From NCBI GenBank assembly GCA_047620505.1, contig JBLHKS010000053.1:1-36996 (forward strand): a DNA stretch of 36,996 bases, written 5' to 3'. How positions within the stretch are numbered: the first letter of the stretch is position 1; each line of letters opens with the position of its first letter. Shown in pieces: positions 1 to 8,973 of this stretch. The notes under the pieces are model-generated. The model was given only the letters and a program-made list of their open reading frames with translations, had not been told where the DNA came from and made no database searches. The stretch comes from JBLHKS01 sp047620505. Lineage in GTDB: Bacteria; Verrucomicrobiota; Verrucomicrobiia; Verrucomicrobiales; DEV007. The position numbers and the translations under genes are program-made.

Positions 1-44
1 ATCCCAGTAACAAAGCATAGTGATGGGCGAGGCTTTTCATTCAT
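1..44 (-). CDS. Possible 5' end of a gene leaving the window
   Basis: An ATG at 44-42 opens a minus-strand frame reading MNEKPRPSLCFVTG up to the left edge. It begins just after the stop codon of the truncated PSCyt1 protein. Fourteen codons are too few to name a family. The pattern of a charged start followed by a hydrophobic CFVTG strand resembles a Rossmann-type N-terminus, which is only an impression. A second ATG at 40-38, in another frame, is equally possible. Confidence 0.2.
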   Translation of the reverse strand, partial: MNEKPRPSLCFVTG

Positions 45-52
45 ACACTCTA

Positions 53-1882
53 CTACGATGCTTTCAGCTGCCACGATATTTCCTGAAGAGCCGTTTTCTC
101 CTGGAAGCTAAAATATTCCGGGTTCACCGCGAGACGACGGATTCCAGCCAGGTCGAGCCACTGTGAAGCGAAATTTCGAGAGAATCCGGCAATTTTTGGG
201 TCGGCGATCATCCGCTTCACCTGCGCTTGCAAAACTGCAGGCTTCAGCAGCAGCTGCTGATCGGCGGCTAGCTCCAAGAGCGTTTCGTCCGGCATCGAAC
301 TCCACAAGAAATAAGAGAGCCTCGTGGCCATTTCATAGTCGTTCAGCGGCCGCCGTTCGTCAGAGGCAGGTTCCGCGATCAACAGAAAATTCGAGGAGCA
401 CAGAACAGCGGTCAGGGTCGAAATGATCGTTGCTTCGAAGGATGCTTCCTGGCTTCTCAGCTTGTTGAAGAGCGCCAATTTGCGATCGACTTCGGCAGGC
501 GAAACCGGACGGCGGTAGGCCCGCTTCATGAAGGCGGCGATGACCTCGCGAGCGTAGAGCGACTCGTCGTTTTGATTTTCGGAATCGAAAAGAATCGCCT
601 GTCTCTGAGATGACGGCCAAGTTTCGAAGTGATTGCCTTTGATCTCAACCCATTCGATTTTCAGCTTGGGAAGCTCCTCGTAGGTGAGCTCGCTGGTGCC
701 TCTCCGATAATCATTATAGATCCGGAAATAGGACGGTCGGCCGGGCTTGTTAGACTGGAACGGAAAGTTGGCGCCCTGGACGACGAATTCGTAAATCTCT
801 GGCTCGGTTGAGCGGATTTCGATGTTTGCGGCTTCCTTTTGATCGCTGACCCCTGCGCCGCGGAACGAACCCAGCTCAAATGACAACCTCGGAAAAGCGC
901 CCTCTTTCCCGACTACGGCGGAAGCTCGGATTCTGACCAGAACAGGCGCGTCGTACGGGACCTCGTACATTTCGACGCGGAATTCCGGCTGGAATCCAGA
1001 CCGGCCGTCGCCCTGCGCTCCGCCACTTTTTTTATCGAGCGCAAAAGGATCTCCGATCTTATCACCCGGCCGATTTCCAGCGAGCAAAATTCCGCCGTCA
1101 GTCTGCTCGCCGTGGTCGAGTCGAAAGAGCGGCGCTTTAGCAGTTTTGCCGGGGCGATAGTTTTTTCCATTGATGGTATAGCTATTGCCTGTGACTGGCT
1201 TTCTGGGTTTCTTCGCCGGAGCTGGCTTTGTCTCGAATGCCAATTCTGGTTCAACCCGAACGAAGTAAGCTGGAGGCATCTCCTCCGGAACGAGAATAAT
1301 TCGTTCCAGCGCGTTTCGGGCGATCCGCTCGAAATACTCAATATGAAGGGCAGAAGTTCCGAGAACGCTGCTGTTGTTTTTGAAGCCCTCTTTTGCGGTA
1401 CCTTCCGGAGGCAGGTCAGCGGCGAATTGAAGATCGAGATCGAGAAGATCGCGAAGCGTGTTGTTATATTCGTATGCTGTTAGTCGACGAAGAACATTCC
1501 GGCCACCGGTCGATCGCCCGACTTCCATCGCCTCGCGAAGCGAAGCCGTGAGCGCTTTAACGACGGCCTGACGTTCAGCAGCTGCTGGTTGTTCCTTAGC
1601 CTCCTCGGGCGGCATTTCGCTGAGATTGATCAAATCGAGCACCTCCTGCCACATGTCGGCTTCGCTGCCGTTGACCATGTCGGGATCGAGAGTGTCGAGC
1701 CGCAATTTGGCTTTTTGCTTATCCGGCCCGTGACAACTCACGCAGTTTTTGGTGAGAAACGGGCGAATTTCGGAATCGAAATTCTGTCCATTTGCCGAGG
1801 GCAAAAGAAAGGCGAACAGCGCGGCCGATGTCAGGAAATTTTTGATCAAAGCGAAGTGAGATTTTTCAGGGTGAATTTCCAC
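53..1882 (-). CDS. PSCyt1/DUF1587/DUF1592 exported protein, C-terminally truncated
   Basis: A 609-residue exported protein, probably membrane-anchored or periplasmic. An N-terminal hydrophobic segment (about residues 11-31) is followed by a planctomycete-type cytochrome domain with one haem motif, CVSCH at 47-51. A DUF1587 segment follows (LRRLTAYEYNNTLRDLLDL near 131), then a middle region and a DUF1592 segment (FMKRAYRRP, FASQWLDL). The frame stops about 25 residues after FASQWLDL. The related 751-residue protein at 10378-12633 continues for about 270 residues after its FASQWLQL, through DUF1588 and DUF1585 with a second CxxCH. That part is missing here, so this copy is probably truncated or decaying. 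The start is GTG at 1882; a TTG 11 codons later would also keep the signal segment. It lies 84 bp downstream of the PhoD-like gene on the same strand. Its biochemical function is unknown. Confidence 0.8.
   Translation of the reverse strand: MEIHPEKSHFALIKNFLTSAALFAFLLPSANGQNFDSEIRPFLTKNCVSCHGPDKQKAKLRLDTLDPDMVNGSEADMWQEVLDLINLSEMPPEEAKEQPAAAERQAVVKALTASLREAMEVGRSTGGRNVLRRLTAYEYNNTLRDLLDLDLQFAADLPPEGTAKEGFKNNSSVLGTSALHIEYFERIARNALERIILVPEEMPPAYFVRVEPELAFETKPAPAKKPRKPVTGNSYTINGKNYRPGKTAKAPLFRLDHGEQTDGGILLAGNRPGDKIGDPFALDKKSGGAQGDGRSGFQPEFRVEMYEVPYDAPVLVRIRASAVVGKEGAFPRLSFELGSFRGAGVSDQKEAANIEIRSTEPEIYEFVVQGANFPFQSNKPGRPSYFRIYNDYRRGTSELTYEELPKLKIEWVEIKGNHFETWPSSQRQAILFDSENQNDESLYAREVIAAFMKRAYRRPVSPAEVDRKLALFNKLRSQEASFEATIISTLTAVLCSSNFLLIAEPASDERRPLNDYEMATRLSYFLWSSMPDETLLELAADQQLLLKPAVLQAQVKRMIADPKIAGFSRNFASQWLDLAGIRRLAVNPEYFSFQEKTALQEISWQLKAS
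248..259. repeat. CAGCAGCTGCTG palindrome
   Basis: Exact copy in the truncated PSCyt gene, QQLL frame. Confidence 0.9.
1576..1587. repeat. CAGCAGCTGCTG palindrome
   Basis: Exact copy in the truncated PSCyt gene, AAA frame (PAAAE). Confidence 0.9.
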
Positions 1883-1966
1883 CGACTAGCACGTCGAGGG
1901 TCAACGCGAAATTTCCTCATCTTCAAGCGCGGCCCGAAAGATCAATTTCGAACAAGCCAGCAGCTG

Positions 1967-4288
1967 CTAGCCGAGGACGTTCTCCCCGGCGTTCTCTTTC
2001 TGATGAATCGTGACGGGCCAACCTGGGAACTGGTTCTCCGGTTTTCCGTCTGTCGGATCTACAAGGAACCGGAACGAATTGAGGCGGTAGGTCAGCTTTT
2101 CGGTGTCGATGACGACTAAGCCGAATCCACTGCCTTTCTGATGAGCTTTGTTGTATCGATTCTTGTCCGTGCCGACGACTGGATTTCCGACAGCATAGAC
2201 GTAAGCCTTGTTGCCGAGGCCATCGAGAAACTCGCCGGTGTTGTCGTTTCCGTGTTTGGGACGGTTCTCGTGCTCCATCCCCATATCGTCTGGACGCCAC
2301 CAACGCGGGTAACCAGCTGAAATCGCCGGAGTGCAGAAGGACCAGTTGCTGTCGCGCTGATTTTCGACTCCGTACTGCGTCAGCGTCGTCAAATGCTGGT
2401 CGCCGTTGATGTGAAGCGCCTTGGACTTTCGGATGATGTCGATCGCGTTGTTCCGCGCGGTCTGCGGCCAGCCTCCCGAATCAAGGTCCGCCTTTAGGTA
2501 GCCGTTCGCGCCGCCGTGATGCGTGGCGACTCCTGCGAAAACCGTCTGGCTAAGCAGAACTTTCATCGTGTGGCCACGCCAGTCTTCGCCCCACTGCTTG
2601 AGGAATTCTTCCTGACGCTCGCCCAAAAGAATGAGACCGGGTTTGTCGAGCACGCTGGTGTCGAAGTCCTGATTAGGCACGTGGTCTGCGCGACCGGAAC
2701 CGGTATCGACGCGCTCAGGGCCGCTTTTCCATTGGCGATCGCCGAGAATCGCGAAACTAACACCGCCATAAACCATGTCGCCGAAGTAGACGCTGATGTC
2801 CTGCTTGCTCGGCTTGGCATCGAAGAAATCCGGGTGGTGCGCCGTGCAAGTTCGGTGCACCGCGTTGACCATTCGAGCTGGCTCGCGATAGCCGCCTTTC
2901 GACGACGCTCCCGAATCGCCGACTTCCATCGATGCTCCGCCTTCGCCCCAGATGTTGCCCTGGAAAACGTCGTGATCGTCTGGAAGGCAGATCGTCGGCG
3001 CGTTGCGAATCGATTCGCGGAAAGCCCAGCCGTGTTGGTAAAATTTACGCAGGTAGTTTAGAATCGCTGGTCCTGCGGGATCGCGAATGATCCCAAAACC
3101 GCCGTGGCTCTCGTAAATCTGGTCGCCGGAAAAATAGAGCATGTCCGGGTCGAGTTTGACGATATTTTCGGCCACTGGCGCGTAGGGAAAGCCGTAGTCG
3201 TTCTGACAAGTCAGCGCGCCGAGCCGCAAAGGCCGGCCAACCGGATTGGCCTTGATCACGCCCGCCCACTCGTCGCGAGTCGCCGTTCCGTCCGTGTGTT
3301 TTTCGTGGTAAACGAGCCGGTACGGCGTTTCGTAAGTCTCATCCCAGTTGGGAATCCGGAACGTCGCGACCCACGCATCGGTATCGAGTTTCGCCTCGCC
3401 TGCGACCTCCCACTTTTTCCCTTTCGGCTGAATTTCGAGAGCAACCGTCTGGTTGTCGCCGCTGCCCAACGGGCCTGTCAAACCGCTCATCTTCATCACG
3501 AAGCCCTCATCGCCGCGCGAATCGCTCAACGAGTACTGCGACCAGAGAATCGGGCCAAAACGGTGCTCAGCAGAAACTGTGAACGCGTCCCCACCCGCCC
3601 GCCAATCTGTGAACCGATACGCTTTCCCTTCCGGCCGCCCTCCACCTCTCTTCGGCGAGAGCCCGAACTGGCTAACCACCGCGACGTTGCCCAGCAGGTT
3701 TTCAGCCGGAAAATCGGCCTTCAGCTGCGTTTTCCCGACCGTCAGCGTCAACTCGTAACGATCGCCCTTTGGCATGCCCAAAAGCGTCACCGAAAAGTCC
3801 TTCGGATCGACAGCGTCGTCCAATTTCGCCTTCTTCGAACCGAGCAGCAGCTGCTGGCCCAGGACCCCGGCGTTGATCCCACTTTTCGCGAAGCAATTGC
3901 TCTTGTGCTCGTTCAACTCGCTCTTTACGCCGATGCGAAAACCGCCTCCGTTGTCCTTTTTGATTTCGCCCGCTTGCCCAGCCCGAACGGTCATCTGAAA
4001 CGAGCCCTTCGGATTCGTAATCTGATGAGTCAGCGAATGAACGCTCCGGCTCAAGCCAGTCGTCTGGCACTCCGCCCAGCCGTCAACGATTTGCCAGTCT
4101 TCCATCGGGTTCGCCCAGAAATTCCCGCCCAACCAGACGCGGTCGTGGGTTTTGTCCCAGTTGTCGATTCGCTCGAGATCTTCGCCGGTTGATTCCTGGG
4201 CGATTGCGCGGCGGCCGCTTCCGAATCCAAGAAGCGACGCGAAGGCGACGAGTTTGAGGCCAAGGCGGCGAGAGATTTTGGAAATCAT
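1967..4288 (-). CDS. PhoD-like metallophosphatase (alkaline phosphatase D family)
   Basis: A 773-residue exported phosphoesterase-like protein. The N-terminus has an SRRLGLK segment followed by a hydrophobic stretch and AIAQ, resembling a Tat signal. About 340 residues of beta-rich sequence come before the catalytic region. Metal-ligand motifs of the PhoD-like metallophosphatase fold are visible in order: YFSGDQIYE, PDDHDVFQGN and HINGDQHL. PhoD enzymes hydrolyse phosphomonoesters or phosphodiesters in the periplasm, usually with Ca/Fe centres; the substrate here is unknown. The long N-terminal part is larger than in classical PhoD. The TAG stop codon lies inside a one-mismatch copy of the CAGCAGCTGCTG palindrome (1958-1969), and an exact copy lies at 3845-3856. 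The gene is divergent from rapA and probably transcribed with the truncated PSCyt1 gene downstream. Confidence 0.87.
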   Translation of the reverse strand: MISKISRRLGLKLVAFASLLGFGSGRRAIAQESTGEDLERIDNWDKTHDRVWLGGNFWANPMEDWQIVDGWAECQTTGLSRSVHSLTHQITNPKGSFQMTVRAGQAGEIKKDNGGGFRIGVKSELNEHKSNCFAKSGINAGVLGQQLLLGSKKAKLDDAVDPKDFSVTLLGMPKGDRYELTLTVGKTQLKADFPAENLLGNVAVVSQFGLSPKRGGGRPEGKAYRFTDWRAGGDAFTVSAEHRFGPILWSQYSLSDSRGDEGFVMKMSGLTGPLGSGDNQTVALEIQPKGKKWEVAGEAKLDTDAWVATFRIPNWDETYETPYRLVYHEKHTDGTATRDEWAGVIKANPVGRPLRLGALTCQNDYGFPYAPVAENIVKLDPDMLYFSGDQIYESHGGFGIIRDPAGPAILNYLRKFYQHGWAFRESIRNAPTICLPDDHDVFQGNIWGEGGASMEVGDSGASSKGGYREPARMVNAVHRTCTAHHPDFFDAKPSKQDISVYFGDMVYGGVSFAILGDRQWKSGPERVDTGSGRADHVPNQDFDTSVLDKPGLILLGERQEEFLKQWGEDWRGHTMKVLLSQTVFAGVATHHGGANGYLKADLDSGGWPQTARNNAIDIIRKSKALHINGDQHLTTLTQYGVENQRDSNWSFCTPAISAGYPRWWRPDDMGMEHENRPKHGNDNTGEFLDGLGNKAYVYAVGNPVVGTDKNRYNKAHQKGSGFGLVVIDTEKLTYRLNSFRFLVDPTDGKPENQFPGWPVTIHQKENAGENVLG
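3845..3856. repeat. CAGCAGCTGCTG palindrome
   Basis: Exact copy in the PhoD-like gene, QQLL frame. Confidence 0.9.
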
Positions 4289-4360
4289 AGGACCGGGAAG
4301 GAAGAGCTACTTGACGTTTCTGCAATCCGAAATGCGAGACAGACGAACGCTTGCGCCTCC

Positions 4361-4392
4361 GTTTAAGCGTGCTAAACACTACGGCCCCCGTA
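4361..4392. promoter_or_regulatory. Divergent intergenic region with two small inverted repeats
   Basis: The 145 bp between the PhoD-like gene (minus) and rapA (plus) must hold both promoters. Two short inverted repeats lie side by side: GTTTA/TAAAC with a 7-base spacer (4361-4377) and TACGG-CCC-CCGTA (4380-4392). They could be operators for either gene. No convincing -35/-10 pair was identified. Confidence 0.25.
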
Positions 4393-4433
4393 ATCAAGCA
4401 CCCTAACATTATTCTTTTAGCTACGTTTCACTC

Positions 4434-7244
4434 TTGAAAACTACGCCCCTCCCCGGCCAACGTTGGATCAGCGAGTCTGAACCAGAACTCGGCCTCGGCC
4501 TCGTCCTCACGGCGGAAGCCCGCCGGGTCACGATGCATTTTCCGGCAGCAAGCGAACAGCGAATCTACGACATTCGTTCCGCGCCTCTCGCACGAGTAAA
4601 ATTCGAAGTCGGCGAGGAAATCTCGACCGAAGACGGCACAACTCACGTGGTCGAAAAGATCGCGAAACAGGAAAGCTACCTCGTCTACCACGCAGACGGA
4701 GCCGAATTTCCCGAACCGCTTCTCGCGTCCAACACGATCTCAGCAGCTGCTGGCCCGGAAGGTCGGCTTCAGCGTAACGAATCAGACGAACCTTACGATT
4801 TCGATCTCCGTCTCGAAACCCTTCGCCGACGCGCAGCCTATCGCCAATTGCCGGAGCGCGGGCTGATCGGAGCGCGGGTCGATCTGATTCCGCATCAGAT
4901 GTTCATCGCGAACGAAGTCGTCTCGCGCAAAGCGCCGCGCGTGCTCCTCGCGGACGAAACCGGCCTCGGAAAAACCATCGAAGCCGCCTTGATCGTGCAT
5001 CGACTTCTGTTGTCCGGAAGGACGACGCGAGTCCTGATCGTCGTGCCGGAATCGCTGATTCATCAGTGGTTTGTCGAGCTGCTACGCCGCTTCAATCTGG
5101 GTTTCACGATTCTGAACGACGCCTACTGCGAAGGATTCGAGGAATTTCACGAGAACCCGTTCGCAAGCACGCAGTGCGGCCTGACAAGCATCGAATCGCT
5201 AACGAAAAATCCGAAGCGGCTCGCTCACGCAGTCGAGGCGAGTTGGGATATGCTGGTCGTCGATGAAGCGCACCACCTCGCTTGGAGCCCGAATAATCCG
5301 AGCCCGGAGTACACCGCAATTGAGAAGCTCGCGGATAAAACCGAAGGCCTGCTTCTTCTCACCGCGACGCCGCGACAACTCGGCGAAGAAGGCCATTTTG
5401 CGCGGTTGCGCCTGCTCGATCCAGCTCGCCACGCGGACTTCAAATCTTACGAAGACGAGAATGATCAACTTCCGGCGATCGCGCGCGCTGCCGAGACTCT
5501 GGCTCAAGGAAAAAACCTGACCGAGAAGCAACTCGACGCGTTCCTGAAACAAGTTCCCGAGGATCTGCGCGACGACATCGAAACCCGGCTTGAAGTCGCG
5601 GCGACGGACGAGTCAGAGCGCGAACGCCTCGTTCAAGAATTGATCGATCGACACGGAATCGGCCGCGTGATGTTCCGCAACGCACGGGCCGCGCTTGACG
5701 GCCACTTTCCGGATCGCAAGCTCCATCCAGCTCCGCTGAAAGCCGAAGACGACGCGATTGTCGACGGAATCCAGATGGAATTCGAAACCGACATCGGTGA
5801 AGAAGAGCTTGAGCGTTATGACTACGATGACGACCCGCGACTCGAATGGCTTCTCGATTTACTCGTGGAGCTCGGCGAATCCAAAGCCCTCGTAATCAGC
5901 TCAAGCCGCGAAAAAGCCGAAGCGATCGTCCTGGCTCTCGCACATCGAGATGTCGACGCGGGCGAGTTTCATGAGGACCTCGAATTGATCGAGCGCGATC
6001 ACAACGCGGCTATGTTTGCCGAGCCCACCGGCCAGCAGCTGCTGGTCTGCTCGGAGATCGGCAGTGAGGGCCGGAACTTCCAATTCGTCCAGCATCTCGT
6101 CCTCTGGGACGTGCCGATGAACCCGGCAGTGCTCGAACAGCGCATCGGACGGCTTGACAGAATCGGTCAGACCGGAGACGTCAACATTCACGTGCCTTAC
6201 GTGCTCGGAACCGGCCAGGAATTGCTGTTCCGTTGGCATCAGGAAGGCCTTCAGGGGATCGAGAATTCGCAACACGGCGGCGAGGCTTATCTTGCGCGTT
6301 TTGGCTCGCGGATCCGCGACCTCGGCAAGCGCATGCACAAGGCGGCGAAGGTCGAAATTGAGGCGCTGATCGACGAAACACAAAAATTCCGGAAGCAGGT
6401 TTCAAAGAAACTCGAAGACGGCCGCGACCGGCTGCACGAACTCGCTTCCTGCCGTCCAAGGAAAGCGGCGCGGATCGTCGAGCGCATCGCCAAGATCGAT
6501 GCCGACAAAATGCTGGAAGATTACGCAGTCCGGCTTTTCGAGTGGCTTGGCTGGGCCTGCGAACGGCTTGAAGATCGGGCTTATGTTCTTGAGCATGACC
6601 GCGAAACGGCTGCCCAACTTCCGCAATTCAAAGGCGACGGCACCTCCGCCACTTTCAATCGTGCCCGGGCGCTTGAGCGTGAAGACTGGCAGCTGCTGAG
6701 CTGGGATCACCCGGCTGTGCGCGAAGGAATGGAGTGGGTTGCGCGTAACGAAACCGGTTCGGCCTGCTTCGCCGAGTGGGACGACCTCGGTGTTCCCTGG
6801 GTCGCCGAATGCGTCTACGTCATCGAGCCGCTGGCCCCGCCCTCGCTCCACGCAGACCGTTTTCTGCCGCCAACGCCAGTTCGAGTCGTCGTCGCGCATG
6901 ACGGCGAAAACGAAACGGGCACCTACAAGATTTCCGATCTCAAACACGAATTGGTCGAAGCTCGAGGTCATCGAGGTCTGCCCAAACGGATCGGGAAAGT
7001 CCTGAGCCAGGGCTCGAAATACGCCGGAAGTCGGGGCGAAGTCCTGATCGAAGCAGCGATCGAGCGGCTCGACGAGATGTTCGGGCGTGAACTCGATCGC
7101 ATGGAGGAATTGGCCGACCGAAACCGGCTGGTTTCTGAGAAAGAGAGCAAGGCGCTCGAAGCAGAACGAGAACAACTTCGCCACGCGATCGAAAACGCGA
7201 TTCCCCGGCTCGACTCCATTCGAGTCATTTTCGCTTCCAGGTGA
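4434..7244 (+). CDS. rapA: RapA, RNA polymerase-associated Swi2/Snf2 ATPase
   Basis: A 936-residue protein that matches E. coli RapA (HepA, 968 aa) along its whole length as I recall that sequence. RapA is a cytoplasmic Swi2/Snf2 ATPase that recycles stalled core RNA polymerase. The N-terminal GQRWISESEPELGLG is the RapA tudor-like domain. Walker A DETGLGKT is at about 174-181, DEAH at 277-280 and LLTATP at about 309. The helicase C-lobe has SEIGSEGRNFQF and EQRIGRLDRIGQ, and NRFLPPTPVR-type sequence is near the C-terminus (RFLPPTPVRVVV). The start is TTG at 4434, placing GQRWIS at the usual distance; the next in-frame ATG is about 32 codons inside the conserved domain. The stop overlaps the next gene as GTGA, so the two are probably translationally coupled. 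Exact palindrome copies are at 4741 and 6033. Confidence 0.95.
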   Translation: MKTTPLPGQRWISESEPELGLGLVLTAEARRVTMHFPAASEQRIYDIRSAPLARVKFEVGEEISTEDGTTHVVEKIAKQESYLVYHADGAEFPEPLLASNTISAAAGPEGRLQRNESDEPYDFDLRLETLRRRAAYRQLPERGLIGARVDLIPHQMFIANEVVSRKAPRVLLADETGLGKTIEAALIVHRLLLSGRTTRVLIVVPESLIHQWFVELLRRFNLGFTILNDAYCEGFEEFHENPFASTQCGLTSIESLTKNPKRLAHAVEASWDMLVVDEAHHLAWSPNNPSPEYTAIEKLADKTEGLLLLTATPRQLGEEGHFARLRLLDPARHADFKSYEDENDQLPAIARAAETLAQGKNLTEKQLDAFLKQVPEDLRDDIETRLEVAATDESERERLVQELIDRHGIGRVMFRNARAALDGHFPDRKLHPAPLKAEDDAIVDGIQMEFETDIGEEELERYDYDDDPRLEWLLDLLVELGESKALVISSSREKAEAIVLALAHRDVDAGEFHEDLELIERDHNAAMFAEPTGQQLLVCSEIGSEGRNFQFVQHLVLWDVPMNPAVLEQRIGRLDRIGQTGDVNIHVPYVLGTGQELLFRWHQEGLQGIENSQHGGEAYLARFGSRIRDLGKRMHKAAKVEIEALIDETQKFRKQVSKKLEDGRDRLHELASCRPRKAARIVERIAKIDADKMLEDYAVRLFEWLGWACERLEDRAYVLEHDRETAAQLPQFKGDGTSATFNRARALEREDWQLLSWDHPAVREGMEWVARNETGSACFAEWDDLGVPWVAECVYVIEPLAPPSLHADRFLPPTPVRVVVAHDGENETGTYKISDLKHELVEARGHRGLPKRIGKVLSQGSKYAGSRGEVLIEAAIERLDEMFGRELDRMEELADRNRLVSEKESKALEAEREQLRHAIENAIPRLDSIRVIFASR
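4741..4752. repeat. CAGCAGCTGCTG palindrome
   Basis: Exact copy in rapA, AAA frame (SAAAG), in a segment with no counterpart that I recall in E. coli RapA. Confidence 0.9.
6033..6044. repeat. CAGCAGCTGCTG palindrome
   Basis: Exact copy in rapA, QQLL frame, at the strand before SEIGSEGRNF. Confidence 0.9.
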
Positions 7245-7681
7245 ACGCCGACCATCCGGCTCTCCGTCCGTGGAACAACGCCGCTCGCAAGGCGCTTCCA
7301 CGCGGAGTCCTGGCTTGGCTGGGTTTGCTCGTTTCGGTCTACCTCGCGTCCGGATTTTTCGTCACCGAGCACCTCGCCGCACGCTGGGTGCTCGGCGGAT
7401 TCGTGGTCAGCCACGTCATCGTTTTCGCAGGGCCAGCGCTCTTCAAATCCTTTCAACTCCGAGCTGGAACCGTCTCGCTGCTCCACGTTTTGTGCTGGAC
7501 GCCCGGCTTGATCCTCGTTCTCGGCGATCTCATCGGCGGCGTTGGAGGAGCCTACGCAGTCTGGGCCTGGGCGCTTGCTCTGGTCACGGCAATCGCGTTT
7601 TTCTTCGACATCAGGGACTCAGCGGTCCTCATCAAACACCTGACGCGCCGGAATAACCAATCGAAGACTGGCCTTGATTGA
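7241..7681 (+). CDS. Small inner-membrane protein, unknown function
   Basis: A 146-residue protein with about four hydrophobic segments (near residues 20-38, 48-66, 78-98 and 105-122), so it is probably an inner-membrane protein. It has a basic tail. I do not recognise a family. The GTG start at 7241 overlaps the rapA stop as GTGA, and the NnrS-like gene starts 7 bp after its stop. This supports one transcript of rapA, this gene and the NnrS-like gene. Having another membrane protein next to it suggests a membrane-associated partner role, which is inference only. It has no copy of the CAGCAGCTGCTG palindrome. Confidence 0.75.
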   Translation: MNADHPALRPWNNAARKALPRGVLAWLGLLVSVYLASGFFVTEHLAARWVLGGFVVSHVIVFAGPALFKSFQLRAGTVSLLHVLCWTPGLILVLGDLIGGVGGAYAVWAWALALVTAIAFFFDIRDSAVLIKHLTRRNNQSKTGLD

Positions 7682-7687
7682 AGAAGC

Positions 7688-8874
7688 GTGAGTGACTGTT
7701 GCGCTGTGAACATTCGCTTGATCTGTCAGGAGCCGTTTCGGCTGTTTTTTCCAATTGGCCTACTGGTCAGCATCGCAGGCGTTTCGCTTTGGCCCCTGCT
7801 TTATGCCGAGCAACTCAGTTTTCATCCCGCCGTCAGCCACGCTCGGCTCATGATCCACGGATTCGTCGGCTCATTTGTCATCGGGTTCCTCGGCACGGCA
7901 GGACCAAGGATGCTGAGCGCACCCCATTTAACTCCGGCTGAAGTCATCGGACTTCTGATTGCAATTTCAGGCGGCGTCCTCGCGCATCTCAGCAACCACG
8001 TCATTCTCGGCGACAGCTGCTTTCTGGCCCTTTTCGCCGCTTTTGCGCTGATGCTTTTGATTCGCGTCGTTCGACTCCGAAAAGACACTCCCCCACCGGG
8101 ATTCGTCCTCGTAGGTCTCGGACTACTTTCGATGATCATCGGAACCTCGATACTTCTTTGGGAATCCAGCAGAGGGGTTTTCATCGATCTTTTTCATTCG
8201 CTTACAAATTTCCGCGTCTCCTCGCCTACGAGGCCTTTCTCACCCTGCCGGTTCTCGGAATTGCCCCCTTTCTTCTGCCCCGATTCTTCGGAAAAACCAG
8301 CGAACACAATTTTCCAGAGACCCTGGCTCCTGGCCCAGATTGGAAACGGCGAATGGCGCTCGCCAGCCTGGTGGGAACGCTCCTGATTGCTGGCTGGGCT
8401 CTCGAAGCCGCTGGCCATCTCAGGATCGCAAGATTTCAGCAGCTGCTGGTTGCCGGGATCTGGATTTTCACGCAAATCCCGGGGCTTTTTCGGGACGAAA
8501 GCAGCGGAACAATGCGCTGGAGTGCTCGATTCGCGCTGTTCTGCCTCGTGGCGGGACTCGGAGCCGCAGGGCTCGCGCCGGCATACCGAATTCCAGTCAG
8601 CCACCTGCTCTACATCAGTGGCTTCGGACTCTTCACCCTGACCGTCGCGACGCGCGTCATTTTCGGCCATGCAGAACTCGAGACCAGCTTTAATCGACGC
8701 CAGCCCTGGTTAATCACGGTCATCGCACTCGTTGTTGCCGCAACGGCGACGCGAATTTCTGCCGAATTCTGGCCTCAGATTCTGATTTCCCATCACAACT
8801 ACGCCGCCCTGCTCTGGATCCTCGCCGCCGGGATTTGGGCGGTTGTCGTCTTGCCGAAAGTCGCCAGATCATGA
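7688..8874 (+). pseudogene. NnrS-like haem/copper membrane protein, frameshifted
   Basis: Two overlapping frames together encode one polytopic membrane protein of about 395 residues resembling NnrS (haem- and copper-binding proteins linked to nitric oxide stress). The first frame begins at GTG 7688 with EPFRLFFPIGLL, the typical NnrS opening, and a histidine-containing segment MIHGFVGSFVIGFLGTAGP. It runs through about five membrane segments to near 8190, then loses hydrophobic character. The next frame continues with AYKFPRLLAYEAFLTLP and further membrane segments to 8874. Adding one T to the T5 run at 8190-8194 joins the halves as DLFSFAYKFP. The break could be a real mutation, a homopolymer base-call error or slippage. 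The short T5 run and poor slippery context favour the first two. An exact palindrome copy lies at 8437. Confidence 0.7.
8437..8448. repeat. CAGCAGCTGCTG palindrome
   Basis: Exact copy in the NnrS-like gene, QQLL frame. Confidence 0.9.
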
Positions 8875-8942
8875 ATCGACAGTGAAACAGTTTCGCGAAC
8901 GCCGTTTTATGGGATTTCCAGGCTCGGAATCCGCTGAAAACC

Positions 8943-8954
8943 CAGCAGCTGCTG
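8943..8954. repeat. CAGCAGCTGCTG palindrome
   Basis: Exact copy 19 bp upstream of the DUF1501 start, outside any supported coding region. Confidence 0.9.
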
Positions 8955-8973
8955 GAACGTGTTTAGAGAAGCC

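Noticed and set aside
3104..4192. Long plus-strand frame of 362 codons opposite the PhoD-like gene
   Set aside because: It is antisense to a clear metallophosphatase, is rich in Arg and Val as expected of mirror frames in GC-rich DNA, and has no recognisable motif.
7688..8386. Two independent genes in the NnrS-like locus
   Set aside because: The first frame loses membrane character exactly where the second gains it, and one inserted base restores a continuous protein.
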